From NCBI GenBank assembly GCA_910583795.1, contig CAJTZQ010000071.1:1-18611 (forward strand): a DNA stretch of 18,611 bases. Reading direction: 5' to 3'. Origin of the DNA: an uncultured Muribaculaceae bacterium. Its GTDB lineage: Bacteria > Bacteroidota > Bacteroidia > Bacteroidales > Muribaculaceae. The translations under genes and the position numbers were made by a program. This document shows positions 6,755 to 13,778 of this stretch, piece by piece (the first letter of the stretch is position 1; each line of letters begins with the position of its first letter). The notes beneath the pieces were generated by a model that was not told where the DNA came from, did no database searches, and saw nothing but the letters and a program-made list of their open reading frames with translations.

Positions 6755-6836
6755 CTTATTTTTTCAATTAATTTGGAATAAAACGAAAGAAAGTCGGTCA
6801 TAAAAATATAAAATGTATTGAGATATCTTCGTACCC

Positions 6837-6862
6837 TTCAACTTTAGCAAGCGAAAGTTGAA
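6837..6862 (-). terminator. Hairpin directly after the bioD stop
   Basis: TTCAACTTT (6837-6845) and AAAGTTGAA (6854-6862) form a perfect 9-bp stem with an 8-nt loop, immediately adjoining the bioD stop codon. The minus-strand tail is not U-rich, so it may be a weak terminator or an mRNA 3'-end stabiliser. Confidence 0.4.
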
Positions 6863-7522
6863 TTATTCAATAGTCGGCATTTCCATCCAAATAGATTCCG
6901 GAAATTTGGATTTCATCCAATTTTTTAAATAATTGCGGGTGTCAGAACAAATTGTGTCGTCTTTATCAAAAAAAGGATTGTAGATAACAGCAAATAGTTT
7001 TATGTCATAACTTTCGAGGGCTTTAAAAGTGAGAAGCGCGTGATTGATAGAACCGAGCTGACCTGTGACAGTCACGACAACAGGGAGACGATGGTCAGCT
7101 ATGTAGTCTGCGGTAAGGTAATTCCCTTTAAGCGGTACCATAAGTCCACCGGCGCCTTCAATAAGTACATGCCCGAATTCTTCCTCAAGCACTTTTGTCG
7201 CCTTCGAGATCTTGTCAAGATCAATCTCTTTGCCATCTAATCTTGCTGCAAGATGCGGAGATGCCGGGTAAGTGAATATAATAGGGGCGGTGGTTCCATC
7301 TATGTCTGCCTTGAGATAGTCGATGCCCATTATTTTGCGATGGCGGTCAATATCTTCGCTTCTTCCTACATTTCCTGTCTGAATCATTTTCTGCGTTATG
7401 CAATGGATTCCAGCAGCGTTCATTTCACGGGCAAGCCAACCGGTGGCGAAGCTTTTACCTACATCGGTCCCAATTCCGGTTACAAATAAAGAGGAGGGGA
7501 AGTTGATTTTAGATAAGTCCAT
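6863..7522 (-). CDS. bioD: Dethiobiotin synthetase
   Basis: BioD is the ATP-dependent carboxylase that closes the ureido ring of 7,8-diaminopelargonate, the penultimate step of biotin synthesis, in the cytoplasm. The 219 residues show the modified P-loop GIGTDVGKS (residues 16-24), the Lys of ITQKMIQTGN (K45) that in the family contacts substrate, and the EGAGGLMVPL motif (E122 onward). The length is normal. The usual companions bioB, bioA and bioF are not in this window: glyA lies upstream behind a strong terminator, so bioD has its own promoter (7558-7589). A hairpin sits right after the stop, and the exonuclease gene follows. Confidence 0.95.
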   Translation of the reverse strand: MDLSKINFPSSLFVTGIGTDVGKSFATGWLAREMNAAGIHCITQKMIQTGNVGRSEDIDRHRKIMGIDYLKADIDGTTAPIIFTYPASPHLAARLDGKEIDLDKISKATKVLEEEFGHVLIEGAGGLMVPLKGNYLTADYIADHRLPVVVTVTGQLGSINHALLTFKALESYDIKLFAVIYNPFFDKDDTICSDTRNYLKNWMKSKFPESIWMEMPTIE

Positions 7523-7557
7523 TTTGGTTTATGTGATTAACAAAGTTGAAGGTTATG

Positions 7558-7589
7558 CAAAGATAAGAAGATGTGGTGAGATATGCAAG
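7558..7589 (-). promoter_or_regulatory. bioD promoter
   Basis: The minus strand reads CTTG at 7589-7586, a 20-nt spacer, then TATCTTTG at 7565-7558 (exact TAnnTTTG). The start of transcription should be near 7551, giving a leader of about 30 nt to the ATG at 7522. The -33 box directly adjoins the U-tract of the glyA terminator. Confidence 0.65.
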
Positions 7590-7624
7590 AAAAAAGAGGA
7601 ACGATGCCATTGCTATCGTTCCTC
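7590..7624 (-). terminator. Rho-independent terminator of glyA
   Basis: GAGGAACGAT (7596-7605) and ATCGTTCCTC (7615-7624) form a perfect 10-bp stem with a 9-nt loop. On the minus strand it is followed by six U (7595-7590). It begins 24 nt after the glyA stop. Confidence 0.92.
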
Positions 7625-7647
7625 CCGAGACTATATAAGATAAATAA

Positions 7648-8928
7648 TTACCAAGCAAACATCGGGTAATCGTTCATCATTTCATTTACTTCGCGCCTTA
7701 CGTCTGCGATAACCTTTTCGTCGTCAGCATTCGTGAGGACTCTGTCGATAAGGTCGGCGATGGTTTCCATAAGATCCTCTTTAGCTCCACGGGTTGTTAT
7801 GGCGGCGGTTCCGAAACGAAGTCCGGAAGTGAGGAACGGAGAGCGGCTGTCGTATGGCACCATGTTCTTGTTTGCTGTGATGTCAGCTTCAACAAGCACG
7901 CGCTCGGCTTTTTTACCGCTCATTTCAGGGAATTTTGGACGGAGGTCAACGAGCATGCAGTGGTTGTCTGTTCCGTCGGAAATGATCTTGTATCCGCGTT
8001 TGATTAGAGCATCAGCAAGAGCATTTGCATTCTTCTTTACCTGAAGGGCATATTCTTTCCATTCCGGCTGAAGAGCTTCACCAAAAGCAACAGCCTTGGC
8101 GGCGATTACATGTTCAAGTGGTCCACCCTGAACACCGGGGAAAACGGCAGAGTCAAGAAGTGCAGACATTTTCTTGATTTCTCCTTTCGGAGTCTTCTTT
8201 CCCCATGGGTTGTCGAAATCTTTACCCATCAGGATAAGACCACCACGAGGACCGCGAAGGGTCTTGTGGGTTGTGGTAGTGACAATATGTGCGTGCTTTA
8301 CCGGATTCTCAAGAAGTCCTGCGGCTATAAGACCGGCAGGGTGAGCCATGTCTACCATGAAGATAGCACCGATCTCGTCAGCGAGTTTGCGGATGCGTGC
8401 ATAGTCCCATTCGCGGCTATATGCGCTTGCGCCGGCAATGATAAGTTTAGGACGTTCAGCACGAGCTTTCTCCTCCATCTCTTCATAGTTCACACGACCT
8501 GTGTCGGGGCAAACAGTATAGCTGATAGGTCTGAAATGAAGACCGGAGAAATTGACAGGGCTACCATGACTTAGGTGACCACCGTGGCTAAGGTCCATAC
8601 CCATGAATGTGTCTCCCGGCTGGAGGCAAGCCATGAATACAGCCATATTTGCCTGTGCGCCGCTATGGGGCTGCACGTTAGCCCATTCTGCACCAAAAAG
8701 TTTTTTGGCACGGTCAATGGCGATGTTTTCTGCCTCGTCTACTATCTGGCAACCGCCATAATAGCGATGTGCAGGATATCCTTCAGCATATTTGTTAGTG
8801 AGGCATGAACCCATTGCGCGCATAACTTCGTCGCTTACGAAGTTTTCACTGGCGATGAGCTCGATTCCACGACGTTGGCGAAGATGCTCGCGGTCGATAA
8901 TGTCAAAGATAACGTTGTCTCTCTGCAT
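7648..8928 (-). CDS. glyA: Serine hydroxymethyltransferase
   Basis: This PLP enzyme interconverts serine and glycine with transfer of the hydroxymethyl group to tetrahydrofolate, the main source of one-carbon units. The 426 residues carry GIELIASENF at 21-30, NKYAEGYPAHRYYGG at 45-59, the PLP-facing VDMAHPAGL (D193, H196) and HIVTTTTHKTLRGPRGGLIL with the Schiff-base Lys at 222. The length is as expected. It is monocistronic, with its own consensus promoter (9003-9034) and a strong terminator (7590-7624). The leader is about 70 nt with no glycine-riboswitch-like or THF-riboswitch-like structure that I can recognise. Confidence 0.98.
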   Translation of the reverse strand: MQRDNVIFDIIDREHLRQRRGIELIASENFVSDEVMRAMGSCLTNKYAEGYPAHRYYGGCQIVDEAENIAIDRAKKLFGAEWANVQPHSGAQANMAVFMACLQPGDTFMGMDLSHGGHLSHGSPVNFSGLHFRPISYTVCPDTGRVNYEEMEEKARAERPKLIIAGASAYSREWDYARIRKLADEIGAIFMVDMAHPAGLIAAGLLENPVKHAHIVTTTTHKTLRGPRGGLILMGKDFDNPWGKKTPKGEIKKMSALLDSAVFPGVQGGPLEHVIAAKAVAFGEALQPEWKEYALQVKKNANALADALIKRGYKIISDGTDNHCMLVDLRPKFPEMSGKKAERVLVEADITANKNMVPYDSRSPFLTSGLRFGTAAITTRGAKEDLMETIADLIDRVLTNADDEKVIADVRREVNEMMNDYPMFAW

Positions 8929-9002
8929 GATGATAAGCGTGTTTTCTGATGAATAGATTTATTGAGAAAGTATACCGTTTATGATTACGGCGATTAATGT
9001 TG

Positions 9003-9034
9003 CAAAGGTAATGATATGGGTGGAAACCTGCAAA
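9003..9034 (-). promoter_or_regulatory. glyA promoter
   Basis: The minus strand reads TTTG at 9034-9031, a 20-nt spacer, then TACCTTTG at 9010-9003, an exact match to both boxes. Transcription should begin near 8996, about 68 nt before the ATG at 8928. The -33 box lies in the loop of the inverted repeat at 9014-9059. Confidence 0.8.
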
Positions 9035-9059
9035 TTTATTTTGAGATTTCCACCCATAT
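9014..9059 (-). terminator. Inverted repeat after nqrF, overlapping the glyA promoter
   Basis: ATATGGGTGGAAA (9014-9026) and TTTCCACCCATAT (9047-9059) form a perfect 13-bp stem around a 20-nt loop, 29 nt past the nqrF stop. No U-tract follows on the minus strand, so it may be a factor-assisted terminator, an mRNA 3' end, or an operator for glyA. Confidence 0.6.
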
Positions 9060-9088
9060 AAGAGAGTGATTTTATGAAGATATTCAAA

Positions 9089-10381
9089 TTATCCTCCGAA
9101 GTTGTCGTAATGTATTGACTCCGGTTCCACTCCAAGATTATAGAGCATGTTGTTTACTGCATTGCTCATAGGGCCGGGACCGCACATGTAGTATTCGATA
9201 TCTTCCGGAGCTTCGTGATCTTTCAGATAGTTTTCATACATCACCTGATGTACGAATCCGGGAGTATATTCAACACCGGCTGCATCTGCTGCCGGATCAG
9301 GACGGTCAAGCGCGAGATGGAATTTGAAGTTCGGGAAATCTTTCTCAAGCTGTAGGAAATCTTGCAGATAGAACACTTCGTTGAGGGCTCGGGCGCCATA
9401 GAAATAATGCATCTTGCGATCAGTGGTATGAAGTGTCTTTGTCATCCACATGATCTGTGCACGAAGCGGTGCCATACCTGCGCCACCTCCGACCCAGATC
9501 ATCTCAGCCTTGGAATCTACAATAGGATGGAAATCTCCATAAGGTCCGCTCATCATAACCTTGTCTCCAGGTTTGAGAGAGAAGATGTAGGATGAAGCTA
9601 TACCGCAAGGCACATCCTGGAATCCGACCTGAGGCTTCGGCTTGAACGGGGGAGTGGCAATACGTACGGTGAGCATTATGCGGTCTCCTTCTTCCGGATA
9701 GTTTGCCATTGAATAAGCGCGTACAGTCTCTTCAGTGTTCTTTGCTTTAAGAGTGAAAAGACCGAATTTCTCCCAAGCTGGAAGATATTCGTCTGTGATA
9801 AGACTCTTGTCGATGTCTCCATCATAGGTCATATCATATTTCGGTATTCTTATCTGAGCATAAGAACCCGGGATAAAGTTCATGTGCTCCCCTTTTGGAA
9901 GCTGCACGATAAACTCTTTGATGAATGTAGCGACATTCTTATTGGAAATAACTTCGCATTCCCATTCTTTCACATCGAGGGCGGCTTCATCAAGGTGTAT
10001 GTCCATATCATTTTTGACTTTCACCTGACATCCCAGACGCCAATGATCTTTCATTTGTTTGCGAGTGAAATGCACGGCTTCTGTTGGGAGCATATCGCCA
10101 CCTCCTTCAGTGACCTGAACCTTACATTGACCGCAGCTACCTTTACCTCCACAAGCCGAAGAAAGATGGACGCCTCCGTCGGCGAGAGTTGCGAGCAGAG
10201 ATTTACCGCTGGCGGCTGTCACAGTCTTTTTACCATCGTTTATATTGATCGTCACCTCTCCCGAAGCTACGAGGAAGCGTTTTGCAGCGAGAAGGATTAC
10301 GACCAACACGAGGACGATGACAAAGAAAATCAACGCCGCCACGATTACTGAATTCCAGTGGATCATATTAAGTAATGACAT
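9089..10381 (-). CDS. nqrF: Na+-translocating NADH:quinone reductase subunit F
   Basis: NqrF is the electron entry subunit: it oxidises NADH through FAD and a [2Fe-2S] cluster and passes electrons into the membrane part. The 430 residues show one N-terminal helix (about 10-33), then a ferredoxin domain with Cys at 77, 83, 86 and 118, the same spacing as in the Vibrio cholerae protein. FAD-binding RAYSMANYPE is at 221-230, NAD-binding GGGAGMAPLR at 298-307, MCGPGPM at 399-405, and the C-terminus is DNFGG. It is the last gene of nqrABCDEF, 57 nt after nqrE, with an intergenic hairpin between them. Confidence 0.98.
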   Translation of the reverse strand: MSLLNMIHWNSVIVAALIFFVIVLVLVVILLAAKRFLVASGEVTININDGKKTVTAASGKSLLATLADGGVHLSSACGGKGSCGQCKVQVTEGGGDMLPTEAVHFTRKQMKDHWRLGCQVKVKNDMDIHLDEAALDVKEWECEVISNKNVATFIKEFIVQLPKGEHMNFIPGSYAQIRIPKYDMTYDGDIDKSLITDEYLPAWEKFGLFTLKAKNTEETVRAYSMANYPEEGDRIMLTVRIATPPFKPKPQVGFQDVPCGIASSYIFSLKPGDKVMMSGPYGDFHPIVDSKAEMIWVGGGAGMAPLRAQIMWMTKTLHTTDRKMHYFYGARALNEVFYLQDFLQLEKDFPNFKFHLALDRPDPAADAAGVEYTPGFVHQVMYENYLKDHEAPEDIEYYMCGPGPMSNAVNNMLYNLGVEPESIHYDNFGG

Positions 10382-10405
10382 ATTGAAATAGTTGTTAATT
10401 ACCTA

Positions 10406-10427
10406 TGCTCCGAAATATTCCGGAGCA
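10406..10427 (-). other. Intercistronic hairpin between nqrE and nqrF
   Basis: TGCTCCG (10406-10412) and CGGAGCA (10421-10427) form a 7-bp stem. In the minus-strand RNA it is extended by a G-U and two A-U pairs around a very short loop. It has no U-tract and lies within the operon, so an mRNA processing, stability or partial attenuation role is more likely than termination. Confidence 0.45.
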
Positions 10428-10438
10428 ATCAGGCGGTG

Positions 10439-11053
10439 TTAGAGTTTAATTCCGAGGAAGCTCATGAATGCGATGCCCATGAGACCGGTTATTATGAATG
10501 TTATACCAATTCCGCGGAGTGGTGCGGGAATCTGGCTGTATGCGAGACGTTCACGGATTGCCGCGAGACATGTGATGGCAAGTAGCCAACCTATTCCTGA
10601 ACCTGCACCATAGACGGTGGCTGTCCATGCATTAGTGAATTCACGTTGTTGCATGAAAAGAACTGCACCGAGAATTGCACAGTTGACTGCAATAAGGGGA
10701 AGGAAGATGCCGAGAGAGGAATAGAGTGCCGGAGAGTATTTCTCTATAGCCATCTCCAGGATCTGAACCAATGCTGCAATCACAGATATGAACATGATCA
10801 ATCCAAGGAAACTCAAATCAGTTTCGGCATATTCTTCTCCGAGCCAGCTGAGTGCGCCGGGTATAAGAATATACTGATTTATGCACCATGTGACAGGAAG
10901 CGCTATGATAAGAACGAAACTTACTGCCACTCCAAGCCCAAATGCAGTCTTGACATTCTTCGAAACGGCAAGGAAAGAACACATGCCGAGGAAGTAGGCA
11001 AATATCATGTTGTCGACAAAGATCGACCGAATGAACAAATTTAGATTTTCCAT
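10439..11053 (-). CDS. nqrE: Na+-translocating NADH:quinone reductase subunit E
   Basis: The 204-residue integral membrane subunit has about six hydrophobic segments. Conserved cysteines are at 25 (FLGMCSFLAV) and 125 (AVNCAILGAVLF), close to Cys26 and Cys120 of the V. cholerae protein, which together with NqrD hold the intramembrane iron centre. YGAGSGIGWLLAI and the AYSQIPAPLRGIGITFIITGLM segments are typical of NqrE. NqrD and NqrE are inverted-topology paralogues of RnfE/RnfA; the surrounding nqr operon with covalent-flavin subunits B and C supports NQR rather than RNF. The gap from nqrD is 38 nt. Confidence 0.98.
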   Translation of the reverse strand: MENLNLFIRSIFVDNMIFAYFLGMCSFLAVSKNVKTAFGLGVAVSFVLIIALPVTWCINQYILIPGALSWLGEEYAETDLSFLGLIMFISVIAALVQILEMAIEKYSPALYSSLGIFLPLIAVNCAILGAVLFMQQREFTNAWTATVYGAGSGIGWLLAITCLAAIRERLAYSQIPAPLRGIGITFIITGLMGIAFMSFLGIKL

Positions 11054-11091
11054 ACTTAAATAAACATTATTCAGTGATTATAGATACGGAA

Positions 11092-11712
11092 TTATTCCTG
11101 AAGATCTTTGTTTCGAGAACGATGAACCCAAATGATACAAGCAACGGTGATCAAAGCCATAGGGGGGAGAATCATCATGCCGTTGTTTTGATATCCATGA
11201 TCATAGCACCATTGGGGAATAACCTGACAGCCGAAAAGGGTGCCGCTTCCAAGGAGCTCACGGAAGAAAGCCACAATTACGAGTATGATGCCATAACCAA
11301 GACCATTGCCGATGCCGTCAAGGAAAGATGCCCATGGGCGGTTGCTCATTGCAAAAGCTTCAAGGCGTCCCATGATGATACAGTTGGTTATGATAAGACC
11401 GATGAACACGGAAAGAGCCTTGCTGACTTCATAGTTCCATGCTTTCAATACCTGATCCACAATGACAACGAGAGCAGCTACCACCACAAGTTGTACAATT
11501 ATACGAATGGAAGTAGGTATGGTGTTGCGCAGTAATGAGATGATCACATTTGCAAGAGCAAGCACGGCTGTCACGGAAATTGTCATCACCAATGCCGGTT
11601 CGAGTTTGGCGGTCACTGCGAGAGCCGAACAAATTCCCAGCACCTGAACAATGACCGGATTATCTTTCGATAGAGGATTTATGAGAGGAAGTAAAGATTT
11701 ATTTACGTTCAT
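11092..11712 (-). CDS. nqrD: Na+-translocating NADH:quinone reductase subunit D
   Basis: The 206-residue membrane subunit begins with INPLSKDNPVIVQVLGICSALAV. Cys28 and Cys111 (ITNCIIMGRLEAFA) correspond to Cys29 and Cys112 of the V. cholerae protein, ligands of the iron centre shared with NqrE. DGIGNGLGYGIILVIVAFFRELLG is also a family hallmark. Its ATG overlaps the nqrC TGA in an ATGA arrangement (11709-11712), which indicates translational coupling. Confidence 0.98.
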   Translation of the reverse strand: MNVNKSLLPLINPLSKDNPVIVQVLGICSALAVTAKLEPALVMTISVTAVLALANVIISLLRNTIPTSIRIIVQLVVVAALVVIVDQVLKAWNYEVSKALSVFIGLIITNCIIMGRLEAFAMSNRPWASFLDGIGNGLGYGIILVIVAFFRELLGSGTLFGCQVIPQWCYDHGYQNNGMMILPPMALITVACIIWVHRSRNKDLQE

Positions 11713-12524
11713 AATCTGGGAATCTTATGGTTCAACAGAATTAGTTCTACCCCAACGTTTTCAGCCGACTCAAAAGTTGGCACCGGTTCTGAAGCAGTCA
11801 TATTTGTTTCCGGAGTAGCTGCTTTAAGATTGAGGAAGAACGCTGAATAAGGTTCAAGTGAATTGAAGAGCATTGACTGAACACCTTGACTGGTGATGGT
11901 GCCTCCGCTGACAGCATGAACCCACGCCTTGTCTGCCGGTTCCTTACCGACTTTGACCACGGAGACAGACATAAATTCACCGGATTTTGAAAAAATATCT
12001 TTGCCTTCAAACTGATTGCAGAACTGGGGTTTCTCAATTTCAGCGCCAAGTCCCGGGGTTTCACCCTGATGAGCGAAATAGGCGCCGTAGATAGTGTCGC
12101 CGTTGCTGTCAAACGCGAGATATCCCCAGATAGGACCCCAAAGTCCGGCACCGTAAACGGGAACAATATATTTCAACCCGTTTTCTGTTGTGCATTCAAA
12201 CACGGGAAGAAGACGTTCTGCTGCCGGCTTCTTTACTTCAAGAGACACATTTACGTCGAAAGGATCTTTGTCAGAATCAATCTTTTGTCCTTCACTGTTA
12301 ACGATATAGGAATCTTTGATATGAGAAGAATAAAGATCTGATATAGTCTGATTTTCAGAAGGAATGATGCGGGCGGAGGCGAGTATCTGGCGTTTAGTAT
12401 CGTTTGCCATGTTCTCCAATTGCTGGGGACGTAATGCCTGATAGACCACAGAAAGAACCACTCCCACTACTATTACAAGTATAGTGGAGTAGATAATAGT
12501 ATATAAATTACTTTGTCTATTCAT
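11709..12524 (-). CDS. nqrC: Na+-translocating NADH:quinone reductase subunit C
   Basis: NqrC carries a covalently bound FMN on the periplasmic side. The 271-residue product has one N-terminal membrane helix (about 8-28, YTIIYSTILVIVVGVVLSVVY) and the flavinylation motif SGGTIT at 206-211, where the last Thr (T211) should be linked to FMN by ApbE. GAGLWGPIWGYLA and HQGETPGLGAEI are family hallmarks. After the expected domain end (near residue 235) there is a Thr/Pro/Glu-rich linker and a hydrophobic end ELILLNHKIPRL, about 36 residues that I do not recognise from well-known members. The stop overlaps nqrD by 4 nt, and the gap from nqrB is 15 nt. Confidence 0.97.
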   Translation of the reverse strand: MNRQSNLYTIIYSTILVIVVGVVLSVVYQALRPQQLENMANDTKRQILASARIIPSENQTISDLYSSHIKDSYIVNSEGQKIDSDKDPFDVNVSLEVKKPAAERLLPVFECTTENGLKYIVPVYGAGLWGPIWGYLAFDSNGDTIYGAYFAHQGETPGLGAEIEKPQFCNQFEGKDIFSKSGEFMSVSVVKVGKEPADKAWVHAVSGGTITSQGVQSMLFNSLEPYSAFFLNLKAATPETNMTASEPVPTFESAENVGVELILLNHKIPRL

Positions 12525-12539
12525 AATTGCGGAGTGTTT

Positions 12540-13727
12540 TTAGTTCTTTACTTCAGCGCGTTTCAGGCGACGGTTGATATTGGCGTTGACCACGCAATAG
12601 TCGATAAGTGGAGCAAAGCAGTTCATTAGAAGCACGGCAAGCATTGCACCCTCAGGATAACCTGTGTTGTAGCAACGTATAATAATCGCTACAGCCCCAA
12701 TGAGGAACCCATAGATATATTTTCCGATGTTAGTTCTGCATGCCGTCACAGGGTCGGTAGCCATGAAGACAATTGCGAAAGCAAAACCTCCAAGGGAAAG
12801 TTGCTCAAGAGGGGTAAGATAGGTTACAGGATATAGAGGTGTTGCAAAATTATGTGCCAGAAGAGACATCAGTAATCCTCCAACAATTCCGGAGCATACT
12901 ATTCTCCAGGATGCTATGCCTGTGGCAAGAAGAATCGCGAGACCGATGAGAATGCAGAATGTGGAAGTCTCTCCCCATGAACCGGGATACATTCCAAAGA
13001 ACATGTCGGCATACGATAAAGGATCGCCAGTGACTCCAAGCACTTCAGCCGGACCGGATGAAGCGGCAAGCTGTCCGAGAGGAGTTGCGCCTGAAAAACC
13101 GTCGACAGTGGCTGTGTCGCCTATGGAGACGAATACATGATCTCCACTCATCTTTGATGGATATGCAAAGAAGAGAAATGCACGTGTCACAAGAGCTACA
13201 TTGAGGAAATTGTAGCCTGTCCCTCCGAATACCTCTTTAGCGAAGATTACTGCAAATGCCACTGCCACGGCAAGCATCCAGCAAGGTGTGGAAACAGGAC
13301 ATATCATTGGAATCAAGATACCTGAGACAAGAAATCCTTCCTGAATTTCATGCCCTCGAATCTGTGCAACTATGAATTCAATTCCGAGACCAACGATATA
13401 TGCAGTTAAAATCTGAGGAAGAACCGTCCAGAATCCGTAGAAAAACAGATGGAACAATCCATGATTAGTGTCGCCGATGGCGAGAGCATGCTGTAATCCC
13501 ACGTTCCACATTCCGAACAGACAACATGGCAAGAGAGCGATAACGACCATGATCATGGTTCGCTTGGAATCGTTGCTGTCATGGATATGAACACCTGACC
13601 GGGAGGTCTCGTTCGGGGTGAAAAGGAAAGTGTAGAACCCATCGAATACGGAATGCAATTTAGAGAATTTGCCCCCTTTTTCGAATTGTGGTTTAACACT
13701 ATCAATTTTTTTCTTTAATCCTTTCAT
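12540..13727 (-). CDS. nqrB: Na+-translocating NADH:quinone reductase subunit B
   Basis: NqrB is the main membrane subunit, holding covalent FMN, the riboflavin site and the sodium path. The 395 residues contain about ten hydrophobic segments. The flavinylation motif SGATPLG is at 212-218 with the FMN-accepting Thr at 215. RGHEIQEGFLVSGILIPMICP and VFGGTGYNFLNVALVTRAFLFFAYP are typical, as are GGFAFAIVFMATDPVTAC and YPEGAMLAVLLMN. The N-terminal cytoplasmic stretch (about 1-55) is normal for the family. It starts 51 nt after nqrA and is part of the same operon. Confidence 0.98.
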   Translation of the reverse strand: MKGLKKKIDSVKPQFEKGGKFSKLHSVFDGFYTFLFTPNETSRSGVHIHDSNDSKRTMIMVVIALLPCCLFGMWNVGLQHALAIGDTNHGLFHLFFYGFWTVLPQILTAYIVGLGIEFIVAQIRGHEIQEGFLVSGILIPMICPVSTPCWMLAVAVAFAVIFAKEVFGGTGYNFLNVALVTRAFLFFAYPSKMSGDHVFVSIGDTATVDGFSGATPLGQLAASSGPAEVLGVTGDPLSYADMFFGMYPGSWGETSTFCILIGLAILLATGIASWRIVCSGIVGGLLMSLLAHNFATPLYPVTYLTPLEQLSLGGFAFAIVFMATDPVTACRTNIGKYIYGFLIGAVAIIIRCYNTGYPEGAMLAVLLMNCFAPLIDYCVVNANINRRLKRAEVKN

Positions 13728-13778
13728 TTTTCAGTTTGAAAATAATTTGGTGTTTTAACTCAAAACCGGATTCTTTTG

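Noticed and set aside
8110..8574. Plus-strand 154-codon frame opposite glyA
   Set aside because: It lies inside the conserved PLP-enzyme core and shows no family resemblance.
8929..8996. Glycine or tetrahydrofolate riboswitch in the glyA leader
   Set aside because: The leader is only about 70 nt and I found no extended pairing or conserved core. Nothing supports it.
10646..11535. Long plus-strand frames antisense to nqrE and nqrD (132 and 153 codons)
   Set aside because: They mirror the codon structure of strongly supported membrane subunits, have odd composition and no promoter. They are shadows of the real genes.
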